A stretch of 64,000 nt of DNA from Halomonas ventosae (GTDB lineage: Bacteria; Pseudomonadota; Gammaproteobacteria; Pseudomonadales; Halomonadaceae): NCBI RefSeq assembly GCF_004361885.1, contig NZ_SNWH01000008.1, positions 62,001 through 126,000 on the forward strand. The letters run 5' to 3'. Positions 30,620 through 40,154 of this stretch are shown here, piece after piece. The position numbers were made by a program, and so were the translations under genes. The notes below the pieces were generated by a model. It was given only the letters and a program-made list of their open reading frames with translations, was not told where the DNA came from and searched no databases. How positions within the stretch are numbered: the stretch's first letter is position 1; each line of letters opens with the position of its first letter.

Positions 30620-33481
30620 TCAGAGCACGGCGATCTTATCGCGCTGCTCGACCAGCAGGCGGCGAGTTGCCTGAAGGTCCGACAACTTGTCGCGCTCCTT
30701 CTCGACCACTGCTGCGGGGGCCTTGGCGATGAAGCCCTCGTTGGCAAGCTTCTTCTCGACGGCGCCGATCAGCTTGTCCTGCTTGTCGATCTCCTTGGCC
30801 AGGCGGGCGAGCTCGGCCTCCTTGTCGATCAGGTCGGCCATGGACACCAGCACCTCCATCTCGCCCACCAGCTGGGTGGCCGACAGCGGTGCCTGCGCAG
30901 GATCGTCGAGCCAGGTGATGCTCTCGAGCTTGGCCAGCTTGGCGAGAAACGGCCGGTTGGCCGCCAGGCGCCTGGTGTCTTCCGCGCTGCCCTTGGTAAG
31001 CAGTACTTCCAGCGGCTTGCCCGGGGCGATGTTCATCTCGGCACGGATGTTGCGCACCGCGACGATCACCCCCTTGAGCCACTCGATATCCCGGGTGGCG
31101 GCCTCGTCGAGACGGCTGTCATCGGCCTGCGGCCAGGGCTGGACCATGAGGGAATCCCCCTCGCCCTGCCAGGTGCCGGCCAGCGGGGCGACACGCTGCC
31201 AGATCTCTTCGGTGATGAAGGGCATCATCGGGTGGGCCAGGCGCAGGATCGCCTCTAGCACGCGCACCAGGGTGCGGCGAGTGCCGCGCTTGGCCTCGGG
31301 GTTCGCATTGTCGTCCCACAGCACTGGCTTGGAGAGCTCCAGGTACCAGTCGCAGTACTCGTTCCAGACGAACTCGTAGAGCGCCTGGGAGGCATGGTCG
31401 AAGCGGAACTCCTCCAGCGCCCGGGTTACCTGGGCTTTGGTCTGCTGAAGGCGCGAGACGATCCAGCGGTTGGCCAGCGAGAGCTCGACCGGCGCGGCGC
31501 CCTGTTCGTCGTCAGAGAGGCCGGTGTCCTCGCCTTCGGTATTCATCAGCACGTAGCGCGAGGCGTTCCACAGTTTATTGCAGAAGTTGCGGTAGCCCTC
31601 CAGGCGGCCCATGTCGAACTTGATGTCGCGCCCGGTGGTGGCCTGGGAGAGGAAAGTAAAGCGCAGGGCGTCGGTGCCGTGGGGCTCGATGCCCTCGGGG
31701 AACTCGGCGCGGGTGGCCTTCTCAATTGCCCGTGCCTTCTGCGGCTGCATCATGTTGCCGGTGCGCTTCTGGACGAGGCTCTCCAGGTCGATGCCGTCGA
31801 TCAGGTCGATGGGATCGAGCACGTTGCCCTTGGACTTGGACATCTTGTGGCCCTGGCCGTCGCGCACCAGACCATGCACGTAGACCTGCTTGAAAGGCAC
31901 CTCGCCCATGAACTTGCCGGTCAGCATGATCATCCGCGCCACCCAGAAGAAGATGATGTCGAAGCCGGTGACCAGCACGCTGGTGGGGTGGAAGGTGGCG
32001 AGTTCTTCGGTCTGCTCGGGCCAGCCCAGCGTGGCGAAGGTCCACAGCCCGGAGCTGAACCAGGTGTCGAGCACGTCTTCGTCTTGGGTCAGCTCGACCT
32101 CGGCGGGCAGGCCATGCTGCTCGCGGGCTTCGGCCTCGCTGCGTGCCACGTAGACGTGGCCCTCGGCGTCGTACCAGGCGGGAATGCGGTGTCCCCACCA
32201 CAACTGGCGGGAGATGCACCAGTCCTGCAGCTCGCGCATCCAGGCGAAGTACATGTTCTCATAGTTTCTAGGCACGAACTGGATATCGCCCTTCTCCACG
32301 GCCTCGATGGCAGGGCCGGCCAGGCTCTCCACAGCCACGAACCATTGATCGGTGAGCAGCGGCTCGATGACGTCGCCGCTGCGGTCGCCATAAGGCAGGG
32401 TGTTGTTCACCGTCTCCACCTGCGCGAGCAGGCCCGCAGCATCCATGTCGGCGACGATTGCCTCGCGCGCCGCGAAACGGTCCAGACCGGCATAGGCCTC
32501 AGGCAGGGTCGGGTCGATCTCGGGCAGTGGCCGGCCTTGGATGTCGAAGGCCTCGGCCCGGGCGAGGATGGCGGCCTCCTGGCTGAAGACGTTGATCAGC
32601 GGCAGGCCCTGGCGGCGGCCCACCTCGTAGTCGTTGAAGTCGTGGGCCGGGGTGATCTTCACGCAGCCCGAGCCCTTGTCCATGTCGGCATGTTCGTCCG
32701 CCACGATCGGTATGCGCCGGCCGACCAGCGGCAGTTCCACGAATTTGCCGACCAGCGACGCATAGCGCGGGTCCGCGGGGTTGACCGCCACGGCGCTGTC
32801 GCCGAGCAGGGTCTCGGGGCGGGTAGTGGCGACCACTAGGTGGTCGCGGCCCGCATCGGTGGTCACGCCGTCGGCTAGCGGATAGCGGAAGTGCCAGAAT
32901 TGGCCTTGCTGGTCACGGTTTTCGACCTCGAGATCCGAGATGGCGGTGTGCAGGGTGGGGTCCCAGTTGACCAGCCGCTTGCCGCGGTAGATGAGACCCT
33001 CCTCGAACAGGCGCACGAAGACTTCCTGTACCGCCCGGTAGAAGCCATCGTCCATGGTGAAGCGCTCGCGTGACCAGTCGACGCTCGCCCCCATGCGGCG
33101 CAGCTGGCGGGTGATATGCCCGCCGGACTCGCGCTTCCACTCCCATACCCGGTCGATGAAGGCCTCTCGCCCCAGGTCGAAGCGGGTCTTGCCCTCCTCG
33201 GCGGCGATCTTGCGTTCGACCAGCATCTGGGTGGCGATACCGGCGTGGTCGGTGCCCACTTGCCAGAGGGTATTGTGCCCCTGCATCCGCCGCCAGCGGA
33301 TCAGGGTGTCCATGATGGTGTCCTGGAAGGCGTGGCCCATGTGCAGGCTGCCGGTCACATTGGGCGGCGGAATCATGATCGCGTAGGGCTCGCCCTGGCC
33401 GGAGGGCGCAAAGCGACCGTCTGCCTCCCAGCGCTCGTACCAGCGGGATTCGATCTGCTCGGGTTGGTAGGTCTTGTCCAT
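30620..33481 (-). CDS. valS: Valyl-tRNA synthetase
   Basis: Starting at ATG 33481 the product has 953 residues, the normal ValS length; the frame extends upstream but without family sequence. It shows the class I HIGH-type motif in '[15 protein letters not shown]' (near residue 40-54), the editing domain ('[15 protein letters not shown]', '[11 protein letters not shown]'), '[12 protein letters not shown]', and a C-terminal coiled-coil arm with '[17 protein letters not shown]'. It charges tRNA-Val and edits threonine. The gene ends at the shared terminator and follows holC by 118 bp. Confidence 0.97.
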   Translation of the reverse strand: MDKTYQPEQIESRWYERWEADGRFAPSGQGEPYAIMIPPPNVTGSLHMGHAFQDTIMDTLIRWRRMQGHNTLWQVGTDHAGIATQMLVERKIAAEEGKTRFDLGREAFIDRVWEWKRESGGHITRQLRRMGASVDWSRERFTMDDGFYRAVQEVFVRLFEEGLIYRGKRLVNWDPTLHTAISDLEVENRDQQGQFWHFRYPLADGVTTDAGRDHLVVATTRPETLLGDSAVAVNPADPRYASLVGKFVELPLVGRRIPIVADEHADMDKGSGCVKITPAHDFNDYEVGRRQGLPLINVFSQEAAILARAEAFDIQGRPLPEIDPTLPEAYAGLDRFAAREAIVADMDAAGLLAQVETVNNTLPYGDRSGDVIEPLLTDQWFVAVESLAGPAIEAVEKGDIQFVPRNYENMYFAWMRELQDWCISRQLWWGHRIPAWYDAEGHVYVARSEAEAREQHGLPAEVELTQDEDVLDTWFSSGLWTFATLGWPEQTEELATFHPTSVLVTGFDIIFFWVARMIMLTGKFMGEVPFKQVYVHGLVRDGQGHKMSKSKGNVLDPIDLIDGIDLESLVQKRTGNMMQPQKARAIEKATRAEFPEGIEPHGTDALRFTFLSQATTGRDIKFDMGRLEGYRNFCNKLWNASRYVLMNTEGEDTGLSDDEQGAAPVELSLANRWIVSRLQQTKAQVTRALEEFRFDHASQALYEFVWNEYCDWYLELSKPVLWDDNANPEAKRGTRRTLVRVLEAILRLAHPMMPFITEEIWQRVAPLAGTWQGEGDSLMVQPWPQADDSRLDEAATRDIEWLKGVIVAVRNIRAEMNIAPGKPLEVLLTKGSAEDTRRLAANRPFLAKLAKLESITWLDDPAQAPLSATQLVGEMEVLVSMADLIDKEAELARLAKEIDKQDKLIGAVEKKLANEGFIAKAPAAVVEKERDKLSDLQATRRLLVEQRDKIAVL

Positions 33482-33599
33482 GGGCGTTCCAGGTCGAGAA
33501 GGTGGCACCGACCCATGGCAGGGCGCGTCGAAAGGCGCTGCCAAGGGGCCGGGGGATGCTGAAAAATGGGCCTGATTATAGCGTGACGGGGGGTAGGCG

Positions 33600-34058
33600 T
33601 CAGCCCGCGTGTCCGCGGGTCTGGCCCTTGAGATGGTGGGGGGTGACCGGGTAGCCGCGCTTGCGATAGGTCTGCCAGCATAATCGCTTGGCGGTGAGCA
33701 CATCCTGGTGCTGGTTGATGATCTCGGCGACCCGTTCGAAACGCGAGAACCATTCGGGGATCCCGGGATGCAGGTTGAGCAGCGCCTGGGGCGGCTCGCC
33801 GGTCATCGGCAGATCCTGCCAGCCGATGGTCACCGACACGCTCTTCGCCGCCTCGCTTGTCGAGAGGGCATGAGGCACGTAGGCATCGGCACGAAAGGTC
33901 CAGAGCCGTTCGTCCAGCTCCCGGGCCATGGCCTCGTCCTCGGCATGCAGGTGCAGCCGAAAGCCCTTGCGGTAGATCGTCTCGGCCAGCCGGCAGGCGA
34001 AGTCGAGGCGAGCCTCGAGCGTGGTATCGGGGAGGATATAGAAGTCGACTTGGGTCAT
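33600..34058 (-). CDS. holC: DNA polymerase III chi subunit
   Basis: The 152-residue chi subunit links the clamp loader (through psi) to single-strand binding protein. It shows the family opening '[15 protein letters not shown]', '[22 protein letters not shown]' in part, '[17 protein letters not shown]' and '[13 protein letters not shown]'. The position upstream of valS is a conserved gammaproteobacterial order. It starts 10 bp after the ilvE stop, so ilvE, holC and valS probably share a transcript. Confidence 0.94.
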   Translation of the reverse strand: MTQVDFYILPDTTLEARLDFACRLAETIYRKGFRLHLHAEDEAMARELDERLWTFRADAYVPHALSTSEAAKSVSVTIGWQDLPMTGEPPQALLNLHPGIPEWFSRFERVAEIINQHQDVLTAKRLCWQTYRKRGYPVTPHHLKGQTRGHAG

Positions 34059-34068
34059 GGGGCCCTGT

Positions 34069-35169
34069 TTATGTCAGGCGCGTCAGCCAGCCGCGGGTAT
34101 CCTCGCGGCGACCATACTGCAGGTCGAGCAGGCGGGTGCGCAGGCGCTTGGCGATCTCGTTGTCGCCCTGAGCGGAGAGGCGGATGCGGTCGCTCTCGGT
34201 GACCAGCTCGCCCACCGGGGTGATCACCGCCGCGGTGCCGCAGGCAAAGACCTCGCTGATCTCGCCGGAGGCGGCGCCCTCACGCCACTCCTCGATGCTG
34301 ATCGGGCGCTCCTCCGGGGTTAGGCCTTCTTCCTTGGCCAGGGTCAGCACTGAGTCGCGGGTCACGCCTTCGAGGATGCTGTCGGTGAGGTGCGGGGTGA
34401 CGATGCGGCCGTCACGGAACACGAAGAACAGATTCATCCCGCCGAGCTCCTCGACCCATCGATTTTCGGCGGCATCGAGGAAGGCGACCTGGCTGCACTC
34501 GTGGGCCGCGGCTTCCTTCTGGGCGGCCAGTGAGGCGGCATAGTTGCCGCCGCACTTGGCAAAGCCGGTGCCGCCGGGGGCGGCGCGCTTGTAGTGCGAG
34601 GAGAGCCAGATGGAGACCGGCTTCACGCCGCCCTGGAAGTAGGCGGCCGCCGGCGAGGCGATGAGGTAGTAGTCGACCTCATGGGAGGGGCGCACGCCGA
34701 GGAAGGTCTCGCTGGCGATCATGAAGGGGCGCAGGTAGAGGCTCGATTCGTCGGCCTCGCTGGCCGGGGTGGGTACCCAGGCGTGGTCCTGGGCGAGCAG
34801 GGCCTTGAGCGAGCCGATGAAGTCCTCGTCGGAGAGCTCCGGCAGCGCCAGGCGACGCGCGCTGCGACGAAAACGCTCGGCGTTCTTCTCGGGGCGGAAG
34901 GTCCACACAGAGCCATCGGCGTGGCGGTAGGCCTTCACGCCCTCGAAGATTTCCTGGCCGTAGTGCAACACGGCCGCGGCCGGGTCTAGGGTCAGTGGGC
35001 CGTAGGGGCGCACCTGATGGCCGTGCCAGCCGGCATCGAGGGTCCAGCGCACGTGGACCATATGGTCGGTGAAGTAGCGCCCGAAGCCTGGGTTGTCGAG
35101 GATGTCATCGCGGATCGTTGCCGCGGTGGGGCGAGTGGAAGGGCTCACGGAAAAGCGTTCGATGGACAC
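34069..35169 (-). CDS. ilvE: Branched-chain amino acid aminotransferase
   Basis: The 366-residue fold-type IV PLP enzyme catalyses the last step of Val, Leu and Ile synthesis. The PLP lysine is K205 in 'GFAKCGGNYAAS', and 'YGQEIFEGVKAYRH', 'LYLRPFMIASE', 'EELGGMNLFFVF' and 'FACGTAAVITPVG' are typical. Its length and sequence match the long (BCAT type II-like) form. It sits between pepA and holC-valS, interrupting the usual pepA-holC-valS order, and is preceded by a terminator of pepA, so it should have its own promoter in 35170-35220. ValS needs valine, so the grouping is functionally sensible. Confidence 0.95.
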   Translation of the reverse strand: MSIERFSVSPSTRPTAATIRDDILDNPGFGRYFTDHMVHVRWTLDAGWHGHQVRPYGPLTLDPAAAVLHYGQEIFEGVKAYRHADGSVWTFRPEKNAERFRRSARRLALPELSDEDFIGSLKALLAQDHAWVPTPASEADESSLYLRPFMIASETFLGVRPSHEVDYYLIASPAAAYFQGGVKPVSIWLSSHYKRAAPGGTGFAKCGGNYAASLAAQKEAAAHECSQVAFLDAAENRWVEELGGMNLFFVFRDGRIVTPHLTDSILEGVTRDSVLTLAKEEGLTPEERPISIEEWREGAASGEISEVFACGTAAVITPVGELVTESDRIRLSAQGDNEIAKRLRTRLLDLQYGRREDTRGWLTRLT

Positions 35170-35220
35170 GGCAAGGGGTCTCCGCTGCTGGCGGGGCGCA
35201 TCCAGGCGCCCGGATCATGA

Positions 35221-35257
35221 AAGAAAAAACAGCTAACCGAGCCCGCCTAGGCTCGGT
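35221..35257 (-). terminator. Rho-independent terminator of pepA
   Basis: Minus-strand stem ACCGAGCC / GGCTCGGT (arms 35250-35257 and 35236-35243, 6-nt loop) is followed by TAGCTGTTTTTTC, a good T run. It lies 68 bp after the pepA stop and upstream of ilvE. Confidence 0.85.
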
Positions 35258-35324
35258 GCATGTGAGTCGACACTTCACATGAAAAGGTCACCACCGTAAA
35301 AAGGCAACTCTGCCGGGAGTGAAA

Positions 35325-36845
35325 TCAGTCGTCGTTGATCTCGACCTCGTGGTCGGTCTCGCGGTCCAGCAGGTACTGGGTCAGCAGGCCCACGGGGCGG
35401 CCGCTGGCGCCCTTCTGCTTGCCGGAGCTCCAGGCCGTGCCGGCGATGTCCAGGTGCGCCCACGGGAACTCGTCGGCGAAGCGCGACAGAAAGCAGGCGG
35501 CCGTGATGGTGCCCGCCGGCTTGCCGCCGATGTTGGCCAGGTCGGCGAAGTTGGACTCGAGCTGCTCCTGGTACTCGTCCCACAGCGGCAGGTGCCAGGC
35601 GCGGTCCCAGGCGGTTTCGCCGGCATCCAGCAGGTTCAGCGCCAGGTCGTCGTCGTTGGCCAGCAGCCCGGTGGCATGGTGGCCCAGAGCGATGATGGCG
35701 GCGCCGGTAAGAGTGGCGATGTCCACCACGCTTGCCGGCTCGAAGCGCTCGGCATAAGTCAGAGCGTCGCACAGCACCAGGCGCCCCTCCGCGTCGGTGT
35801 TGAGCACCTCCACGGAGAGTCCCTTGAGGGTCTTGATGATGTCGCCCGGCTTGGTGGCGCGGCCATCGGGCATATTCTCGGCGGCGGCGACGATGGCCAC
35901 CAGGTTGACACGCGGCTTGATGGCCAGCACCGCGCTAACGGTGCCGAATACGCTGGCTGCCCCGCACATGTCGAATTTCATCTCGTCCATGGCCTCGCCG
36001 GGCTTGAGCGAGATGCCGCCGGTATCGAAGGTGATGCCCTTGCCGATCAGCACGTGGGGCGCCTCGTCGGGGTTCTCGGCGCCTTGATAACTCATCACGA
36101 TCAGCCGTGAGGGCTGTTCGCTGCCACGGCCCACGGAGAGCAGGCTGTGGGCGCCCAGCCGTTCCAGGGCCTTCTCGTCAAGGATCTCCACGGACAGCGC
36201 GCCGTTGGAGCTCCGCCCTAGCGCCTCGGCCTGCTCGGCCAGATAGCTCGGGGTGCAGACGTTGCCGGGCAGGTTGCCCAGGGTGCGAGTGGTGGCCACC
36301 CCCCGGCCGATGGCGTCGCCGATGCGTCCGCCCTCGCGAGCTCCCTCGGCGTTCCCCTGCTGGCTCACCAGCAGGGTAATGCGCTTGAGTCGGGAGGCAG
36401 GAGGCTTGTCGGACTTGAAGGCATCGAAGCGGTAGACGGCGCGATGAGCGGCCTCGGCCACCATGCGGGCCTTCCACTGGCAGTCACGCTCGGGCAGCGG
36501 CACGTCGGTGAAGGCTACCGCGACGTCCTCGACGGGCAACGCCGCCAGGGCGGTGAAGGCGGCATCCAGTGTCTTGCGGAAAGCACCTTCCCGGCACTTG
36601 TCGCGCTCGCCGAGGCCCACCAGCATCAGGCGGTCGGCATTGAGCCCCGGGGCGAAGGGCACCATCAGCACATTGCCCAGCTTGGCATCGAAATCGCCGC
36701 GATCGATCAGCTGGCCGATCAGTCGCTCACTGACATCGTCGAGCTTGGCGGCCGCCGGCAGCAGCTCACCGTCCTTGAAGACCGGCACCACGACGCAGGC
36801 CGTCTCGGTCTTGGCGGGGTTGGCCGTCTGAACAGGGAATTCCAT
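35325..36845 (-). CDS. pepA: Leucyl aminopeptidase (cytosol aminopeptidase, M17)
   Basis: ATG 36845 gives 506 residues. The M17 catalytic signature 'NTDAEGRLVLCDAL' is exact, and further metal or substrate residues appear in 'VLIGKGITFDTGGISLKP', 'DMCGAASVFG' and 'ENMPDGRATKPGD'. PepA is a hexameric Mn/Zn aminopeptidase that also binds DNA (carAB and cer sites) in E. coli. The gene is divergent from lptF, a conserved arrangement, and ends in a clear terminator. Confidence 0.96.
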   Translation of the reverse strand: MEFPVQTANPAKTETACVVVPVFKDGELLPAAAKLDDVSERLIGQLIDRGDFDAKLGNVLMVPFAPGLNADRLMLVGLGERDKCREGAFRKTLDAAFTALAALPVEDVAVAFTDVPLPERDCQWKARMVAEAAHRAVYRFDAFKSDKPPASRLKRITLLVSQQGNAEGAREGGRIGDAIGRGVATTRTLGNLPGNVCTPSYLAEQAEALGRSSNGALSVEILDEKALERLGAHSLLSVGRGSEQPSRLIVMSYQGAENPDEAPHVLIGKGITFDTGGISLKPGEAMDEMKFDMCGAASVFGTVSAVLAIKPRVNLVAIVAAAENMPDGRATKPGDIIKTLKGLSVEVLNTDAEGRLVLCDALTYAERFEPASVVDIATLTGAAIIALGHHATGLLANDDDLALNLLDAGETAWDRAWHLPLWDEYQEQLESNFADLANIGGKPAGTITAACFLSRFADEFPWAHLDIAGTAWSSGKQKGASGRPVGLLTQYLLDRETDHEVEINDD

Positions 36846-37025
36846 GGTGTCTCCACAAGACAAGCGAAGGGGGATTCTGGATAATGCCGGCACGTTGTCG
36901 GCGCCGAAGGTTTCTCAGTGTACGCAAAGCCTCGCCGCAATGCATGACGGTGAAGGATGGCCATGCCGTTGCGGTGTCTGTGGGTCGAGCCATCTTGGGT
37001 GCCGCCCGTCGATCGGGAGAGAACA

Positions 37026-38099
37026 TTGATCGTATTTCGTTATCTGACACGCGAGATTCTCACCACCATGGCTGCGGTGGCCGGGGTGCTGCTGCTGGTT
37101 ATCATGGGTAACCGATTCATTCGATACTTTACCGATGTCGCTCAGGGAGAATTCCCCGCGAGCCTGCTGGGCAGCCTGATGCTGTTTCACTTGCCCAGTT
37201 TCGTGCAGTTGATTCTGCCGTTGGCCTTCTTTCTCGGCATCATGCTGGCCTATGGGCAATTGTATCTGAATAGCGAGATGACCGTGCTGATCGCTTGCGG
37301 GGTCAGTCCCAGGCGACTGCTGGGGATAACCTTCTGGCCATCGGCGCTGGTCGCGCTGCTGGTAGGCGCATGCAGCCTGTGGCTGACGCCGGCGGGCCTG
37401 GTGCATAACGAACGTGTCCTGGCTGAGCAGGCATCCCAGGCCGATTTTGGTGCGCTGGTCCCGGGACGCTTTCAGGAACTGAATGACCTGACCGTCTACG
37501 CCGAGTCGATCACTCGCAGCAACAGCCTGATGCGCGGTGTCTTCATTGCCGACATGAGCCGTCAAGGCGCACAGGATCAGCCGACCGTGACGCGTGCCGA
37601 AAGCGGCTATCAGGTCAATGACGATGAAGGCAATCGCTACCTGACACTTTCCAATGGCGCCCACTATGCAGTCAATCCCGGTGATGCCAGGGCCGAACGC
37701 TTGATCTTCGATACTTATGCCATGCTGCTGCAGCAGAAAAGCCCAGACATCAATTTCGATGATACCGAACTATTGACCACGCCTGCGCTGCTGACCAGCG
37801 ATACACCGGATGCCATGGCGGCCTTCCAGTGGCGGGTCAGTCTGGCGCTGATGGTGCCGATTCTTACCTTGATCGCATTGCCGCTGTCGCGGGCCAATCC
37901 CCGTCAGGGGCGTTTTGCTAAGCTGCTGCCGGCCATCTTTCTTTATATCAGTTACATGAGCCTGCTGCTGGCGGCTCAGGATGCCGTGGGTGGCGGGCGC
38001 CTGCCTGTCGAGGTGGGCGTGTGGCCGGTTCATGTCGGCTTCGTGCTGATTGGTATCTGGCTGATGCGCCGTGGCGGTGTGGTGGGAGGACGTCACTGA
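37026..38099 (+). CDS. lptF: LPS export ABC transporter permease LptF
   Basis: A TTG start at 37026 is chosen because it gives the usual 'IVFRYLTREIL' N-terminus, 357 residues and a GGGAG 7 bp upstream; longer starts reach into the pepA promoter region. LptF has six membrane helices and a periplasmic beta-jellyroll domain, here residues ~120-270 ('FQELNDLTVYAESI', 'RGVFIADMS'). With LptG and the LptB ATPase it pulls LPS out of the inner membrane. The stop overlaps the lptG start (TGATG). Confidence 0.94.
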   Translation: MIVFRYLTREILTTMAAVAGVLLLVIMGNRFIRYFTDVAQGEFPASLLGSLMLFHLPSFVQLILPLAFFLGIMLAYGQLYLNSEMTVLIACGVSPRRLLGITFWPSALVALLVGACSLWLTPAGLVHNERVLAEQASQADFGALVPGRFQELNDLTVYAESITRSNSLMRGVFIADMSRQGAQDQPTVTRAESGYQVNDDEGNRYLTLSNGAHYAVNPGDARAERLIFDTYAMLLQQKSPDINFDDTELLTTPALLTSDTPDAMAAFQWRVSLALMVPILTLIALPLSRANPRQGRFAKLLPAIFLYISYMSLLLAAQDAVGGGRLPVEVGVWPVHVGFVLIGIWLMRRGGVVGGRH

Positions 38100-39157
38100 T
38101 GTTCGATCGTCTCGACCGCTATATTGCCCGCAATGTGCTGATGGCCATGCTGGTGGTGCAAGCATTGCTGCTCGGCCTCGATCTGGTGATCAATTACATC
38201 ACCGATCTGGAGGACGTCGAGGGCAGTTACGGGGCTCTGCAGGTCTTTCTCTATGCGCTGATGCGCTTGCCGTGGCGCTTCTATCAGTATGCACCGGTCA
38301 GCGTGCTGATCGGTGCGTTAGTTGGGCTGGGCGCGATGGCCTCGAGCAATGAGCTGACGGTGATGCGTGCGGCTGGGCGCTCCTTGACACGTATCCTGTG
38401 GGGCGTCATGCAGCCACTGGTGATCGTGATCGTGATTACCATGGCGGTCGGCGAGTATGCCGCGCCAGTGACCGAGCAGTACGCCAAGTCCTGGCGGGCC
38501 GAGCTCCAGCAGCAAGGGGGAGTCGCCGACCGCGGAGGTGGCTGGCAGCGGGAAGGGGATAACTTCTATCGGTTCGGCTCGATCCGTACCGACAATACAC
38601 TGATCGACATGACCCGTTATCGTTATGACGGGAAGCGGCTGGTGTCGGCCACCCATGCCGCCCGGGCGGTGCGCAATGAAGGGCACTGGCAGTTGCAGGA
38701 CGTACGTACCACGCGCTTCAAGGCGGATCGCACGCTCACCGAGCAGCATGCCACCCAGCCATGGCAGACCTCGCTCGATCCCGAACTGCTGCGCCTGATC
38801 ATCACCGATCCCGACAGTCAGTCGATCAGCGACCTTTGGCGTTATGCCCACTACCTCGGCGATCAGGGCTTGGCGGCTACCGACTCATGGCTCTATTTCT
38901 GGCAGAAGCTACTGTTGCCGTTGACGCTTGCCTCACTATTATTGGTAGCAGCCTCGTTTGTCTTTGGTCCCCTGCGCACGGTCGCTGCCGGCACGCGCGT
39001 GTTCTACGGCGCTATCGTTGGCCTATCCTTCAAGTATATCCAGGATCTGCTAGCGCCGGCGGCGACCATTTTCGGTTTCTCGCCGATCTGGGCGATTCTG
39101 ACCCCGACGCTGGCCAGCTTCGCCCTTGGCTTCGTGCTGCTTCGGCGGGCGGGGTAA
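38099..39157 (+). CDS. lptG: LPS export ABC transporter permease LptG
   Basis: The 352-residue protein has the same fold as LptF and starts inside the lptF stop codon. Landmarks are 'LDRYIARNVLMAMLVVQ', 'LPWRFYQYAPVSVLIGALVGLGAMASSNEL' in part, the coupling-helix region 'MRAAGRSLTRILW', and 'VFGPLRTVAAGTRVFYGAIVGLSFKY' in part near the end. It forms the LptB2FG complex. The lptFG pair marks the left border of the lipid-related island that follows. Confidence 0.95.
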   Translation: MFDRLDRYIARNVLMAMLVVQALLLGLDLVINYITDLEDVEGSYGALQVFLYALMRLPWRFYQYAPVSVLIGALVGLGAMASSNELTVMRAAGRSLTRILWGVMQPLVIVIVITMAVGEYAAPVTEQYAKSWRAELQQQGGVADRGGGWQREGDNFYRFGSIRTDNTLIDMTRYRYDGKRLVSATHAARAVRNEGHWQLQDVRTTRFKADRTLTEQHATQPWQTSLDPELLRLIITDPDSQSISDLWRYAHYLGDQGLAATDSWLYFWQKLLLPLTLASLLLVAASFVFGPLRTVAAGTRVFYGAIVGLSFKYIQDLLAPAATIFGFSPIWAILTPTLASFALGFVLLRRAG

Positions 39158-39284
39158 TAACAAGAGCGCTACTCCCGCGGATCGGCACCTTATGCGGCGC
39201 TGATTGATATATGCCATATCTTGACGATACGGCTGTCGAGGGGTCTGAGCCCCGCCCGAGATTATGCCATGTTCATCCTGTTAT

Positions 39285-40001
39285 TCAGCTAGAGCGCGTC
39301 ATGAGGCGCTTGAAGGACTGCTTGAGCGACTGGAGCGGCTCGCGCGAGCGAATGACCACGATAAATACCTTGCGGTAGTAGCCGGGTGGACTGGTGATTT
39401 CGCGCACACCGTGCCAGGAGTTGCCGCGCCGCGTGAACAGGAAGCTGTAGTTACCGGTGGCCGTCGACTCGATTTGATTATCGAAATCCTCGAAGGCAGG
39501 CGCGCTGCGATAGTTGAAGCGGCCACCGTCGTCGAGTACCACGGTTTGCCCGCCCCATTCGGGACGCCAGTCGTCTTGGGTATTGAAGTAGAAGATATGC
39601 GAGCCGAGCTTGTACTTGGCGTCGCAGTGCGGCGAGACCGAGCAGCTCTGCGGCGTGTAGTGCCAGTGAAACTGTAAATCGAATCTGTGCGATCCCAGCA
39701 TGCGGCTCATGAACTGGCGATAGCGTGGCCCCTGGAGCTCTTCCATGAAGGCTTGCCAGTGCGGCGATAGCGCCATGTCGGGCGTATATTCGAGCGCCAG
39801 GCGATCATGCGGCTGCTGGCCGTGGCGTCGTGGCTTGCCGAATACTTGCTCGAAGCGTGACGCCTCGGGCAGTGTGTCACGCAGGGCATTGAAGCCCTCT
39901 GCAGTGAGCAGGCCGTAGGGATTGATCCATGGATAGGGGTGCTGCGTCTGGAACGCACGGGCATCCAGGCGCTCCAGTGCGTCGAAATCCAGATAGGACA
40001 T
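39285..40001 (-). CDS. 2-oxoglutarate/Fe(II)-dependent oxygenase
   Basis: The 238-residue product has the double-stranded beta-helix hallmarks of PF13640-type hydroxylases: the HxD pair in 'VSPHCDAKYKLGSHIFYFN', 'WGGQTVVLDDGG', the distal His in 'GNSWHGVREI' and the 2OG-binding Arg a few residues later ('YYRKVFIVVIRSR'). Such enzymes hydroxylate side chains, lipids or sugars. No signal peptide is present. It converges with lptG and lies downstream of the ELM1-type glycosyltransferase on the same strand (153 bp gap), in an envelope-glycan neighbourhood. The substrate is unknown; a lipid or glycan is plausible from context. Confidence 0.85.
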   Translation of the reverse strand: MSYLDFDALERLDARAFQTQHPYPWINPYGLLTAEGFNALRDTLPEASRFEQVFGKPRRHGQQPHDRLALEYTPDMALSPHWQAFMEELQGPRYRQFMSRMLGSHRFDLQFHWHYTPQSCSVSPHCDAKYKLGSHIFYFNTQDDWRPEWGGQTVVLDDGGRFNYRSAPAFEDFDNQIESTATGNYSFLFTRRGNSWHGVREITSPPGYYRKVFIVVIRSREPLQSLKQSFKRLMTRSS

Positions 40002-40154
40002 TGAGCCGTTCCTCCGGTCACGTCATCGGATAGTAAGCTGAATAGACAAGCTGAATGGAGTAGCTGGCGCCGCCGGGCCGGAGTGGTCTGGCGTGTCAAC
40101 GTGGCATGGGATGATGCGCCGCGCAATTCGATTCAATGGAGCGATATTGTAACA

